DNA of 64,000 nucleotides. Source: Faucicola sp902506215 (GTDB lineage: Bacteria; Pseudomonadota; Gammaproteobacteria; Pseudomonadales; Moraxellaceae). The position numbers were made by a program, and so were the translations under genes. Shown here in pieces: positions 15,217-24,107 of this stretch. Each line of letters starts with the position of its first letter. Position 1 is the first letter of the stretch. The notes below the pieces were generated by a model. That model ran no database searches. It saw only the letters and a list, made by a program, of their open reading frames with translations, and had not been told where the DNA came from. Where the stretch lies: the NCBI GenBank assembly GCA_016888885.1, contig CP069437.1, positions 1,922,001 through 1,986,000 on the forward strand. The letters are read 5' to 3'.

Positions 15217-15759
15217 ATGCAGAAGTTACGTTTTTTAAGCGTTGCAGTATCAATGGCGATGGCTAGTTTGATTGACACTAAGAAAGTCACTAAGGATTTT
15301 TTAGAATCTGAAATTGACAAGGTTGAATACAATCGGCTTGGCGGTACGCTCACTCATTGCACTATTTATACGCATGATGGTTTTACATTTACGGGTGAGT
15401 CTGCCTGTGTTGACCCAGAACAATTTAACGAAGAAATTGGCAGGCAAATCGCCTATAAGGTCGCCTTTGACAAAATGTATATGCCGTATGGATTTTGGTT
15501 ACATAAGACCTTACGACATCAAAACCAAGCTGAAGAAAATACCGAAGGTACACCAGTGTTGGATTTGTCCGATTTGGCAAGTGCTGAAATTGACCATGAC
15601 ACACTTGTTGGTCGTATGGCTGAAAAAACAGGTGACTTAATTGAATGGCTAGACAAATCGGGTTACACCGATAAACGCTGGCTGAATATCGCCAAAACAG
15701 ACTTGCAAAAAGGCTTTATGTCTTTGATGCGTAGTGTTGTCAAGCCAGAAACGTTTTAA
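15217..15759 (+). CDS. N4 gp49 / Sf6 gene 66 family phage protein
   Basis: A 180-residue protein containing the family block LTHCTIYTHDGFTFTGESAC, then QIAYKVAFDKMYMPYGFWL. The family is common in phages; its function is unknown. The start at 15217 is chosen over 15199 for its AAAGGA spacing. It sits between capsid and head-tail joining genes, an odd place for this family, and the folded block with a tandem duplication precedes it, so it may be an insertion into the structural operon. Confidence 0.75.
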   Translation: MQKLRFLSVAVSMAMASLIDTKKVTKDFLESEIDKVEYNRLGGTLTHCTIYTHDGFTFTGESACVDPEQFNEEIGRQIAYKVAFDKMYMPYGFWLHKTLRHQNQAEENTEGTPVLDLSDLASAEIDHDTLVGRMAEKTGDLIEWLDKSGYTDKRWLNIAKTDLQKGFMSLMRSVVKPETF

Positions 15760-15767
15760 GGTGAAAA

Positions 15768-16211
15768 ATGATTACGCTAAACGACTTAATCACCCGCTTT
15801 AATAAAGACAACGAGCTTGCCGAGTTGACTGACCGTGAGAACTACGCTGACATCGATGTCGCTGTGGTCAATATGGCTATTCGTGATGCTGAAGGCGTGG
15901 TCGAGTCTTATCTTAATGCCGTGGGGTTGGTCAAGCGTAGTCTGGACGGTGAGCTACTCTACATAGCGAGCGCAACTGTTCCCGAGGCATTGCAGTCAAA
16001 AACCTGTGATATTGCCCGCTGGTACCTACACGACGACCAAGTCACCAGCGAAGTACAAAAACGCTATGATGAAGCAATTAAGTGGTTTGAGCGGGTGCAA
16101 AAAAACCCTGCCATGCTCACAGGCATTGATGACAAAAACGGCAACACCGATGGCATCAATAGCGGTATTGCAGTAATGGCAAACCCCACACCCAATATGT
16201 GGAAAATCTAA
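15768..16211 (+). CDS. DUF1320 head-tail connector (Mu gp36-like)
   Basis: A 147-residue protein of the gp36/DUF1320 family, recognised by ITLNDLITRFNKDNELAELT at the N-terminus and CDIARWYLHDD in the middle. Members act at head completion, between portal and tail. AAGGTG precedes ATG; its stop overlaps the next start (TAATG). Confidence 0.85.
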   Translation: MITLNDLITRFNKDNELAELTDRENYADIDVAVVNMAIRDAEGVVESYLNAVGLVKRSLDGELLYIASATVPEALQSKTCDIARWYLHDDQVTSEVQKRYDEAIKWFERVQKNPAMLTGIDDKNGNTDGINSGIAVMANPTPNMWKI

Positions 16212-16654
16212 TGCAAATAGACATTACTCATGATATCCCTGCATTAAATGAGCATTTAACAGCCCTGCAACAGCGATTAAGCGGTAATTTAACGCCATTG
16301 ATGCAAGCGATTGGCTCGGTACTAGAAGGCTCAACCCGACAACGTTTTGCCGATAAGCAGTCACCCAATGGCGTGGCATGGGCGGTGTTAATGCCGTCAA
16401 CCGTCAAGGCGAAAAATGGGCGTAGCAATATCTTGGTGGATAGTGGCGATTTGCTCCGCTCTATTACCTTCCATGCATCATCTGATAGCGTGGTGATTGG
16501 CACCGATAGACCATACGGTAAGTACCACCAGACAGGCACGAAAAAAGCCAATGGCAATACTAAAATGGTCGCCCGTCCATTTTTGGGACTGTCAGAACAA
16601 GATAAAAGCGACATTGGCGATTTAATTAACGACTTTTTGGCTGGGAATTTATGA
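16211..16654 (+). CDS. Phage virion morphogenesis protein (Mu gpG-like)
   Basis: A 147-residue protein of the virion/tail morphogenesis family (Mu G, P2 S type), with FADKQSPNGVAWAVLMPST, LVDSGDLLRSI and the C-terminal ARPFLGLSEQDK. It is used in tail completion. ATG 16211 is chosen because it overlaps the upstream stop; the in-frame GTG at 16199 lacks a ribosome site. It overlaps the next gene by four bases. Confidence 0.85.
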   Translation: MQIDITHDIPALNEHLTALQQRLSGNLTPLMQAIGSVLEGSTRQRFADKQSPNGVAWAVLMPSTVKAKNGRSNILVDSGDLLRSITFHASSDSVVIGTDRPYGKYHQTGTKKANGNTKMVARPFLGLSEQDKSDIGDLINDFLAGNL

Positions 16655-17154
16655 TGAGTGATTTACCCCTTTGGCACGATGATTTGTTTGCTTGCTACCC
16701 TGCGATGATTGAGCGCCTGCAAACGCTTGTCAAAGATGGCACGGTTAAAGTCATCAAAGAAGCTGATGATATCAGTGATTTGTTCCCTGATGGTGAAAAC
16801 GGCTCACGTCGCTTGCCACTCGATGGCGCGATTTATGTCATCTTTGACAGTGTCAACCCAACGGGCGACAGCAACGACAATGGCAAGAATCAGGAACACG
16901 AAATCGGCTTTAGCCTTGTCTATACCGTCAAAAAATATAACTTTCGGGGCTTGTCTGGCATGTCTGTGGGAAAGGTGTTGGCACGCATTGGCAAATGTAT
17001 GAATGGCTTTGAGCCTGCCAAAGATGGTCGTACCTTAACGCTATCACCCTTTGAGCAACGTAACCCACTGCCTGTACAGTACAAAAACGGATTTGGTTAT
17101 TTTAGCTTACGCTATGTCACGACCGTGGCGACGTATGCAACTGATTTTGACTAA
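16651..17154 (+). CDS. Tail completion/terminator protein (Mu gp37/DUF1834-like position)
   Basis: A 167-residue protein with the pattern of small tail-terminator proteins: an N-terminal helix (ACYPAMIERLQTLV), beta strands with LDGAIYVIF and NQEHEIGFSLVYTVKKYN, and a closing strand FGYFSLRYVTTVATY. Function is inferred from position between gpG and the tail tube. It starts ATGATGA across the upstream stop. Confidence 0.7.
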   Translation: MMSDLPLWHDDLFACYPAMIERLQTLVKDGTVKVIKEADDISDLFPDGENGSRRLPLDGAIYVIFDSVNPTGDSNDNGKNQEHEIGFSLVYTVKKYNFRGLSGMSVGKVLARIGKCMNGFEPAKDGRTLTLSPFEQRNPLPVQYKNGFGYFSLRYVTTVATYATDFD

Positions 17155-17189
17155 CAATTTAATTTTAACAACCACAAGGAATAAATCCT

Positions 17190-17930
17190 ATGGCATTACA
17201 TGGTAAAAAATACTCAGGCGACTTACTGGGTCGTAAATATGGCAGTAATGATGCGTTTCAGCCACTCGGCAACGTGACTGAGTTAAAGACTGACGCGAAA
17301 GTCAAAGAAGATACGCTACCTAGTACAGGTCGTGCCGACTATGGTCAACCGATTGACAGCGAAATCACCCCAGAACCGACCACGATTAGCTTAAAATTTA
17401 ATACTTTTGATAAATTTGGCTTGGCACGCGCACTGATGGGTGAAGCGGTTGATTTGACCACCGCGCCTGTGACATTTGCCGATGAGTCTCACAAGGTCAA
17501 ACTGGGCTGGATTGACCTTGCCAACGATGACATTGATACTGCCAACTTTACCTTAAAAGACAGCACGGGTGCGACGGTAGATCCAACGCATTACGAATTA
17601 AATCCACGCCTTGGTATGGTACGTTTTAATGAATTATCGACTTTGGCATTGGATTCAACCTTTACCGTTGATGGCAAGACTAAAGGCTCGGCGGGTTTTC
17701 AGATTGATGCCAACACGCTGCAATCGCTACCGCTTGAGTTAAAACTTGATGGTAAAGACCGTATCACGGGAAAAGATGGTAACTTATGGATTCCGCATAC
17801 CAATTTGTCGAGCGACGGCAGTATTGATTGGTTTAGTGATAAGTGGTGGGAAAACGGCTTCAAAGGCACGCTGATTAAAGACGAAGGTAAGCCAACCATG
17901 CGTTTTAAAGAGCTAAATACCACGGCTTAA
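17190..17930 (+). CDS. Major tail (tube) protein
   Basis: A 246-residue beta-rich protein; N-terminus MALHGKKYSGDLLGRKYGSN, then FQPLGNVTELKTDAKVKEDT and TTISLKFNTFDKFGLARALMG, typical of tube proteins of long-tailed Mu-like siphophages. It has its own AAGGA and is closed by a strong terminator. No sheath gene accompanies it, supporting a non-contractile tail. Confidence 0.78.
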   Translation: MALHGKKYSGDLLGRKYGSNDAFQPLGNVTELKTDAKVKEDTLPSTGRADYGQPIDSEITPEPTTISLKFNTFDKFGLARALMGEAVDLTTAPVTFADESHKVKLGWIDLANDDIDTANFTLKDSTGATVDPTHYELNPRLGMVRFNELSTLALDSTFTVDGKTKGSAGFQIDANTLQSLPLELKLDGKDRITGKDGNLWIPHTNLSSDGSIDWFSDKWWENGFKGTLIKDEGKPTMRFKELNTTA

Positions 17931-17956
17931 TCGTCACGTTTGATGTTAGAGAAAAT

Positions 17957-17985
17957 AAAAACCGCCTAAGTTGGGCGGTTTTTTT
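17957..17985 (+). terminator. Intrinsic terminator after tail tube gene
   Basis: AAAAACCGCC (17957-17966) pairs with GGCGGTTTTT (17974-17983) and continues as a T-run. It isolates the following low-GC gene pair from late transcription. Confidence 0.9.
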
Positions 17986-18005
17986 ATTGGTTATTTGTGT
18001 TTAAT

Positions 18006-18034
18006 TATGCATAAAGGAATATATTGGCTATAAT
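18006..18034 (+). promoter_or_regulatory. Probable constitutive promoter of the low-GC cargo pair
   Basis: A perfect TATAAT at 18029-18034, 35 bp before the start codon of the 290-residue gene. The -35 side (about 18006-18011) is poor. Placement just after a terminator is typical of cargo genes expressed in the lysogen. Confidence 0.55.
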
Positions 18035-18068
18035 GGAAGGTTAAAAACCCAAATTATAGGGATTAAAA

Positions 18069-18941
18069 ATGACTTTACAGCCACAAATAGACGTCGATTT
18101 TATTAATGAGATGTTATTTTCTCATGGTAAGAAAGTGCTTGACCCTTTTCGCTTAAATAGATTGGATAAGGCTATAAAAGCAATGGAAAAAGTTGATCCG
18201 ATTCAAGCAGCAGCAGCTAGGTCTGATTATTTGACTCATATAAACGATAATTATTTAGCATTAGAATACTTAAAGCGAGCTATATCAAAATATGGCTATC
18301 AAATCCCATTTGCCATCTGTCAAATTAGAATTGCTTATAGAATTGGGGATTGGACACTTATTAAAAATGCATGGAATTATTTATTTGACCATGCTGATCT
18401 TGAAAAGCTTGAAGCACATAATGTTCAAGGGTTTATTAATGATTGTTACTGGTATGCTGATTTTGATTTTCCTATTGTAGAAGAAATTGCAGCTTTTGAT
18501 AGTGAAGGCATAGATTTCTTTAAAAATGAGGTAATAACTATTCAAAATAAACTTGAATCTTTAGGCATTTCTATTGAAACTTATCGCAGAGTTATCGGCA
18601 TTATAAAAAATGTAATGTATCAAGACTACCATCTGCATACAGAACATATGGTAAAGTTTGATGATGTTGTAAGGATTTTTATCAAATACGAGGGTTGGTC
18701 TGATTTTGATATACTCGCACTCAATGAAAAAGTTAATGAAGCTATATTGGCAGTTGATGATATTGATTTTCAAGTTGAGGCAGATGATATTGAAGTCCTG
18801 TTTATAAACTTTTCTTTTAATGAGTATTCCAAAGAATTCTCTATTTATGGAGAGGACGATAGCGATTTAACTGAGCTTGTGCAAAAACGCATGCGGGAGA
18901 ATGACGAAGGTTTAATTAAAATTGAGGTTGCTGATGTCTAA
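18069..18941 (+). CDS. Low-GC cargo protein, helical (TPR-like), candidate antitoxin partner
   Basis: A 290-residue protein not recognised. It looks mostly helical, with repeated helix pairs in the first half (ALEYLKRAISKYGYQIPFAI, then WTLIKNAWNYLFDHADLEKL) reminiscent of TPR-like scaffolds, and an acidic C-terminal part (VDDIDFQVEADDIEVLF, then YGEDDSDLTELVQKRMREND). It has clearly lower GC than its phage neighbours. Its last eight bases overlap a RelE-type toxin gene, the usual order and coupling of type II systems, but its size is far beyond a normal RelB/Phd antitoxin and no DNA-binding motif is evident. Antitoxin role is inference. Confidence 0.55.
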   Translation: MTLQPQIDVDFINEMLFSHGKKVLDPFRLNRLDKAIKAMEKVDPIQAAAARSDYLTHINDNYLALEYLKRAISKYGYQIPFAICQIRIAYRIGDWTLIKNAWNYLFDHADLEKLEAHNVQGFINDCYWYADFDFPIVEEIAAFDSEGIDFFKNEVITIQNKLESLGISIETYRRVIGIIKNVMYQDYHLHTEHMVKFDDVVRIFIKYEGWSDFDILALNEKVNEAILAVDDIDFQVEADDIEVLFINFSFNEYSKEFSIYGEDDSDLTELVQKRMRENDEGLIKIEVADV

Positions 18942-19293
18942 TGAAACCAATGCAGCAACTATATGTTATGAGGTTTACTGTGTAAAGTCATCCTATAAAG
19001 AATGGGAAAAACTTAATCATAGTATCAAGTTACAATTTATTAAAAAACTGCAAAAACTTATTAGCAACCCTAAAATAGAAGCAAATCGCCTTCACGGCGG
19101 ACTATCAGACTGTTATAAGATAAAACTCAAACGTGCTGGCTATCGCCTTGTCTATCAAGTAATTGATGATAAGGTTATTTTACTGATATGGTCAGTTGAT
19201 AAACGAGAAAATGATGATGTATATGAACAAGCTGTTGAGAGATTAAAAGCCTACCAAGAAATTCCTGAAGTTAGCAAAGTCGAATTGGGATAA
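18934..19293 (+). CDS. RelE/ParE-family toxin (mRNA interferase-like)
   Basis: A 119-residue protein with the RelE pattern: YKEWEKLNHSIKLQFIKKLQ (helix 1), NRLHGGLSDCYKIKLKRAGYR (core strands, basic), LVYQVIDDKVILLIWSVDKREN with the C-terminal DDVYEQAVERL helix. RelE proteins cut mRNA at the ribosomal A site. The Lys/Arg cluster and the SVDKREN segment correspond to the family's active region. ATG 18934 overlaps the upstream gene by eight bases; the in-frame TTG at 18922 is unlikely. It ends three bases before late motif copy 3. Confidence 0.82.
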   Translation: MSNETNAATICYEVYCVKSSYKEWEKLNHSIKLQFIKKLQKLISNPKIEANRLHGGLSDCYKIKLKRAGYRLVYQVIDDKVILLIWSVDKRENDDVYEQAVERLKAYQEIPEVSKVELG

Positions 19294-19295
19294 AA

Positions 19296-19315
19296 CCACT
19301 GAACACCATCAACTA
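19296..19315 (+). promoter_or_regulatory. Putative late promoter activator site, copy 3 (tail-tip unit)
   Basis: The motif begins two bases after the toxin stop codon. TGA-N6-TCA is centred at 19305.5. ACTGCCAAAAT follows at +36 exactly as in copy 1, and the hairpin base is at +42, also as in copy 1. Confidence 0.65.
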
Positions 19316-19337
19316 ACGCCAGTTGACTAAGACTGCC

Positions 19338-19370
19338 AAAATACCGCTATCACGATAGCGGTATTTTTTT
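19338..19370 (+). terminator. Stem-loop with U-tract before the tail-tip unit
   Basis: A perfect 13-bp stem (19338-19350 with 19355-19367, core TACCGCTAT) and a T-run to 19370; TAAGGA for the next gene follows immediately. Confidence 0.85.
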
Positions 19371-19385
19371 GTCTAAGGAAAAATT

Positions 19386-19574
19386 ATGCATTGGCGAAAA
19401 ATGAAAATTCATCTTAAAAATTGGGCAAACGAGCTTGAGGAAGAAGGCTATCACGCCGATGCTAAGTATGTGCGAGATGAGCTGTTGCCTAAACTTGATA
19501 CAGATTTGCCGATTTATAACGAACGTGGCAGACAAAAAATCTTCAGATTAATTGCACAACAAGAAAAAGAGTAA
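19386..19574 (+). CDS. Small phage protein, unknown function
   Basis: A 62-residue charged helical protein (MHWRKMKIHLKNWANELEEE, then YHADAKYVRDELLPKL). It has TAAGGA ten bases upstream and lies four bases before the next gene. It is first in a late unit, yet too small for a structural assignment. Confidence 0.6.
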   Translation: MHWRKMKIHLKNWANELEEEGYHADAKYVRDELLPKLDTDLPIYNERGRQKIFRLIAQQEKE

Positions 19575-19577
19575 TCA

Positions 19578-19985
19578 ATGTCAATCAACTGGACACTCAA
19601 ACGCAACGACAACGGGCAAACGATTGATTTGCACCGCCAGTATAAGTGGGCTGATGAATACGGCTGGACGCCCATCGCCCAATCAAGCCCTGTCATCACG
19701 CTATCGGGCGCTGTCGATATCCAACAAGGCACGCTGCTTGCTAATCGCCCTATTACCCTTGACAGCACGCATGTATGGATTGAGCGTCAAACCGTGCAGC
19801 AACTGCAAACTTGGGCGGCAGTACCAGAACTGACTTTTACGCTAACTCACCCAGATGGGCGCACATTCAATGTGATGTTCACCCGACCGTTTATTGACAA
19901 CATCAGCGAGGTCAAACCGGTGCGCCCTGAAGACGAACTCCCTACCGACAACATGAAAGCCAATATCCACTTTCGCACCGTTTAA
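19578..19985 (+). CDS. Probable minor tail protein
   Basis: A 135-residue beta-rich protein (SPVITLSGAVDIQQGTLLAN, then ELTFTLTHPDGRTFNVMFTR) with the look of small tail-tip components; no family recognised. It precedes the giant tail protein and belongs to the same late unit. Confidence 0.6.
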   Translation: MSINWTLKRNDNGQTIDLHRQYKWADEYGWTPIAQSSPVITLSGAVDIQQGTLLANRPITLDSTHVWIERQTVQQLQTWAAVPELTFTLTHPDGRTFNVMFTRPFIDNISEVKPVRPEDELPTDNMKANIHFRTV

Positions 19986-20019
19986 ATCCTATTTAAAAGC
20001 ACCTTAAAGAGCATCAGCA

Positions 20020-23000
20020 ATGACCACTGCACTTAAAACAAAAGTAAATCAGCAAGATTTAAAAATCTATCCGTCTGAGCGGTTAACGCAGACCGATGAT
20101 GGCGGTGGTATGCCATTAGGCACACCGTTAACCGGTGCGCTTAACGAGTTATTTCAGCCGATTTCTAGTATCGCTCGTGTCAATGGTGCGTTTTATGCTG
20201 TCTTGGAATACATGGGCGTATTGCGTCCAGATGATGAGCCGTTAATCGGTGCGTTTGCTGCGATTACCAAGCCGCCTAGCGACCCGACTGTTAGCTATTT
20301 GATGTCAAAGGCAGGGCGTTTTGGTGAGTCACGCGCTGAAGCATTAGCGCGAATTGAAAGCTTTAACACTGCGACCACCGAAAGCAGAATGACACTGCTA
20401 TCGACAAATTATGCCAACTCTCGTGTGATACAAGTGTATCAGCGCGATAGCGAAGCGTTGCCATTGGTGGGTGATGTGCTTTGTCTAAAACAAGCTAAAG
20501 CTGGCTATCCGAATGTGTACCAGTACGTGCAAATCTCGCGTATCGTCAAAGCGGAAAAACGCACGTTTACGGTGGGGTCAAACGATTTTACCCGCACTGT
20601 CATGCAACTTGAAATTACCAGCAAACTTAAAACCGATTTTATTGGTATTGCCTACCCAGTTGAAGGTTATGCCGATGCTGTCTGTAAAGTCTATGATACT
20701 GCCGTGAGTGACGCGGGCGTGTATTATGGTATCAAGCCGCTTGCTGAAGCGTTTGCAAAAGATGCCGCGACAATCAAAATTACCGGCATCATGGAAAAGA
20801 TTATTCCTGTCAGCACGGTTGAAAAGGCTTTAGTTGATACGCTTGTCAGCAAAAAAACCGTTGATATTGATGTTGGCTACAACGGCAACAGCACAATCAA
20901 GCAGGTAAGCTTGTACACTCATAGCTACAAAGAAGATATCACAGTCGCAAATCGTGGCTACACCTACACAGCGCAACTGTTAAATCCGATTAAAGGCTCG
21001 GTTAAAGCAGAGTTTTTAGTGCAGGGCACATGGTACACGCTTAACGATGATGGTAATGGCAAATTAGTCGGCACAAGTGCGACTTATGGTAGCGGTACGA
21101 TTGACTACACGACAGGCAGTGTAACGGTGCAGTGTGGCGAATTACCCGATATTGGCAGCGCATTGATTATCAGCTATAGCAAAAATGCTTACATCAAGCC
21201 AACTACGCCAAAATTTGATGCGTATTTGACGGTCAATCTCACTAAAAAAGGCTATGGACATACGATTACAGTCGGGTCTAAAACCGCAACCGTGCAAGGC
21301 GATAAAATCGTGGGTGATTTTGGCGGGATGTATGACTACGACAACCAAATACTAAAGATTGAGCCAACGATTGATAAAGCGGATATTGTCGTTAGTAGTA
21401 AGTCGCTGGCAAATGCTGTGACAACTGAAAGCACTGGTCAGGCATCCAACGGCGATGTGATAATCACAATGTCAGCACCCATTGTAAAAGGTACGCTATC
21501 ACTTAGTTTAAAGTTTAGTCGGATTGATAGCAACTCTGAACTCAAGATTATTGATGTGCCATGCCATGATGACGGACTAGGTAACTTGATTGCTTATAAT
21601 AAAATAATTGGCACTGTGAATTATAGTACAGGCAACGCAACTATAGCCCCTAAGTACCAAAAAATTAAATCTGTCACGCCCGTCTATAAAGACGTACAAG
21701 TCGGCACATCTAGGCAGTACGCTAGCAATGGCACAGCAGTGTATACGCCTATTTATGAGTCTGTTTATGTTAGAGATGATGTGGTTAGTGAGGAGTATTC
21801 TTTTCATTATCTAAAAGGTGCTAGTTATTTGACAACCGATGGTGCGACACAATCCGAAACGATTGCTATACCAGCAAATCTAAAGATTGATGTTGAGAAA
21901 AACCTTGCTGCTGATGTCCTAAGCTTTACTATCGCTGATAAGCTGTATCAAGAGCAAAATCTTAATATCATGCGCGATGGCGCAGCGGTTGGCAGTCGAG
22001 CAGACAATATAGTCACTTTAACTGATTTTGATATGTCAAAACCCGTCTTGCAAACGTTGCTTGTTAAAAATCAAGGCATTGATGACCGCGTTAAGTATCT
22101 AAGTTTTGCAACACCGCGCTTAAAAAATCAAAGTTTAAAGCTAAATATTGATGGCAACTTAGTAAGCTCAGACCCTAACGGTAATCTAATGCTGGGCGGT
22201 AAAAACATCGGCTCAGTTGACGCAGGGCGCGGCATTGTCATGCTTAATCTCGTAGATTTTGCAGATAGTATCACATGGCAAGGCGTGGCAATTAGTTATC
22301 TGCCTGTTGACAGCAACATTGTCAAAATCGACACCGTGCGGCTACCGCAAGATGGGCGCGTGCCTATTTTTAGACGCGGCGATAGTATCTTAATCCGCAA
22401 TGCCCAAACCGATAATCTAGGCAGCGCGTTTACAGGCGGTCAAACGATTAATCTATCACGTAACGATGTTGACCGTATCAGCTTACTTGACGCGGATAAT
22501 AAGCCTGTTTTAGGTGAGTTGTGGGATTATGACCTAGACGCTGGCACGATTACCTTTAAGCCTAGTATTGACTTGTCATCGTACAAAATGCCGCTAAAAG
22601 CAATCCACGCGCAAGAGCAGCGCAACCGTATCGTGGACTTGGATATTGATGGTACGTTGTCACTACTGTTTGCCGCTAATCGCAATTATCCGATTGAGGA
22701 TACTTATGTATCAAGCTTGCAGATTGGCGATGATTTGGCGGTGCGCGTGTCCGTGCCGTTTACCCAAAGAAGTTGGAATAACGTGTGGCAAGATACACCA
22801 GTGGGCGAACAACTGCTTAATAAACTTAAACTGACTGATTACCCGATGATTTTGACTGATGACGGGGCAATCACGGATAGATGGATGATTAAGTTTACAT
22901 CTAGCAGCCAGTTTGAGCTTTATAGCGAGGCGTTAGGCTTTGTCGGTAAGTTTGACACATTGACCGATTTAGCGCCCATCAACCCTGCTACAGGCAAGCC

Positions 23001-23196
23001 GTATTTTACGATTGATAAGCGGGCGTTTGGTACAGATACGCCGTGGGCGGTGCAGGATGTTATCCGCTTTAACACATGGGGGACATTGATGCCAGTTTGG
23101 GTGTTGTGTGCAGTACAGCCTAATCCGAATCCACCAACGGGGACGGATGGGTTTGAGCAATATTTATTTGGTGATACCACCGAAATCACAGCGTAG
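20020..23196 (+). CDS. Large tail-tip/hub-region protein, 1058 residues
   Basis: No named family recognised. The N-terminal 250 residues are mixed (TPLTGALNELFQPISSIARV, then FAAITKPPSDPTVSYLMS). From about 290 onward it is a series of beta-sandwich-like units: GTIDYTTGSVTVQCGELPDIGSAL near 365 and IGTVNYSTGNATIAPKY near 530 are two versions of the same strand-turn-strand element. Similar repeats occur in tail-tip proteins of transposable siphophages. Context (after tube, before hub-like protein) supports a tail-tip role. Confidence 0.6.
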   Translation: MTTALKTKVNQQDLKIYPSERLTQTDDGGGMPLGTPLTGALNELFQPISSIARVNGAFYAVLEYMGVLRPDDEPLIGAFAAITKPPSDPTVSYLMSKAGRFGESRAEALARIESFNTATTESRMTLLSTNYANSRVIQVYQRDSEALPLVGDVLCLKQAKAGYPNVYQYVQISRIVKAEKRTFTVGSNDFTRTVMQLEITSKLKTDFIGIAYPVEGYADAVCKVYDTAVSDAGVYYGIKPLAEAFAKDAATIKITGIMEKIIPVSTVEKALVDTLVSKKTVDIDVGYNGNSTIKQVSLYTHSYKEDITVANRGYTYTAQLLNPIKGSVKAEFLVQGTWYTLNDDGNGKLVGTSATYGSGTIDYTTGSVTVQCGELPDIGSALIISYSKNAYIKPTTPKFDAYLTVNLTKKGYGHTITVGSKTATVQGDKIVGDFGGMYDYDNQILKIEPTIDKADIVVSSKSLANAVTTESTGQASNGDVIITMSAPIVKGTLSLSLKFSRIDSNSELKIIDVPCHDDGLGNLIAYNKIIGTVNYSTGNATIAPKYQKIKSVTPVYKDVQVGTSRQYASNGTAVYTPIYESVYVRDDVVSEEYSFHYLKGASYLTTDGATQSETIAIPANLKIDVEKNLAADVLSFTIADKLYQEQNLNIMRDGAAVGSRADNIVTLTDFDMSKPVLQTLLVKNQGIDDRVKYLSFATPRLKNQSLKLNIDGNLVSSDPNGNLMLGGKNIGSVDAGRGIVMLNLVDFADSITWQGVAISYLPVDSNIVKIDTVRLPQDGRVPIFRRGDSILIRNAQTDNLGSAFTGGQTINLSRNDVDRISLLDADNKPVLGELWDYDLDAGTITFKPSIDLSSYKMPLKAIHAQEQRNRIVDLDIDGTLSLLFAANRNYPIEDTYVSSLQIGDDLAVRVSVPFTQRSWNNVWQDTPVGEQLLNKLKLTDYPMILTDDGAITDRWMIKFTSSSQFELYSEALGFVGKFDTLTDLAPINPATGKPYFTIDKRAFGTDTPWAVQDVIRFNTWGTLMPVWVLCAVQPNPNPPTGTDGFEQYLFGDTTEITA

Positions 23197-23207
23197 GAGA
23201 TAACAGT

Positions 23208-24107
23208 ATGAGTTTTTTAAATCCAGTCAGTGAGCCTGTGTTGCTTTTTAGCAGTAAAGATACCGATGCACCACAGATTATTAATACGCGAGCTATAGGC
23301 GATATCAAGACAGTGTTTAAGGCTTGCCTTGTAACTGGATATGGGGAAAAAACAAGTGCAGGCTGGTCGATGTTAGGTGAAACAAATACGGGTGCTGATT
23401 TTATCTCGCCCGATGCAGATATGGTTAAGTACAAAATTAGTTTAACTAACGATACGGAATCTAATTATTCGGTTAATCATAAAATCAATGATACAGCGAA
23501 AAGCAACTCAACATCAACCAATATAATCAAACAGCCAAGTTATACTGATAAAAGTAAAAACGCTTGGTATATGTTGGTAACAAAAAAAGGTTTTTATTTT
23601 ATAGAATCTTTTTTCTACACAGGAACAAGCAAGCAAGCAGCAAGATTAAGTTATTATGGTAAAGTTAAAAGCGCATTGAAAACTGACGGTGATACTAATT
23701 TTTTATCAATGATAATAGGGTTTAGCACCAACTATACTTATGGTTTTTTTGAGTCAACCAATAAGTTTAAGATTAATATTAGCAATTATAGCGGTGCAAC
23801 TGCTTCTGCTTCAAATAGCAGGATGGCTTCATCAAGTTTAGATTTGAACAGAAGTTTAGTAGCTGTTGATTTTTCATCATGCATTTATTACAGAGACAAC
23901 GATTCACAGGTGTTTTTAGGACAGCAACCCGGATTAGTATTAAATGCAGTTAATGATGACACTAGGTTATTTGATTTTATACAAAGCACTTATAATAATC
24001 GCCCTGTCTTAGTTGTCCCCGTTGGTGGTAATGAGAGCGGTGGTGCAGCCAACTTTGCTATACAGTCTGCCCAGTATCTTATCTACACTGATAAATGGGA
24101 TTACTAA
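23208..24107 (+). CDS. Tail-tip protein, possibly host-contacting
   Basis: A 299-residue protein, Ser/Thr/Asn-rich, with low GC compared with flanking genes. The early segment VFKACLVTGYGEKTSAGWSM resembles a motif seen in distal tail proteins; the remainder is variable in character (NYSVNHKINDTAKSNSTSTN). The divergent composition is what one expects of a receptor-contact protein, but that is inference. TAGGAG precedes ATG. Confidence 0.55.
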   Translation: MSFLNPVSEPVLLFSSKDTDAPQIINTRAIGDIKTVFKACLVTGYGEKTSAGWSMLGETNTGADFISPDADMVKYKISLTNDTESNYSVNHKINDTAKSNSTSTNIIKQPSYTDKSKNAWYMLVTKKGFYFIESFFYTGTSKQAARLSYYGKVKSALKTDGDTNFLSMIIGFSTNYTYGFFESTNKFKINISNYSGATASASNSRMASSSLDLNRSLVAVDFSSCIYYRDNDSQVFLGQQPGLVLNAVNDDTRLFDFIQSTYNNRPVLVVPVGGNESGGAANFAIQSAQYLIYTDKWDY

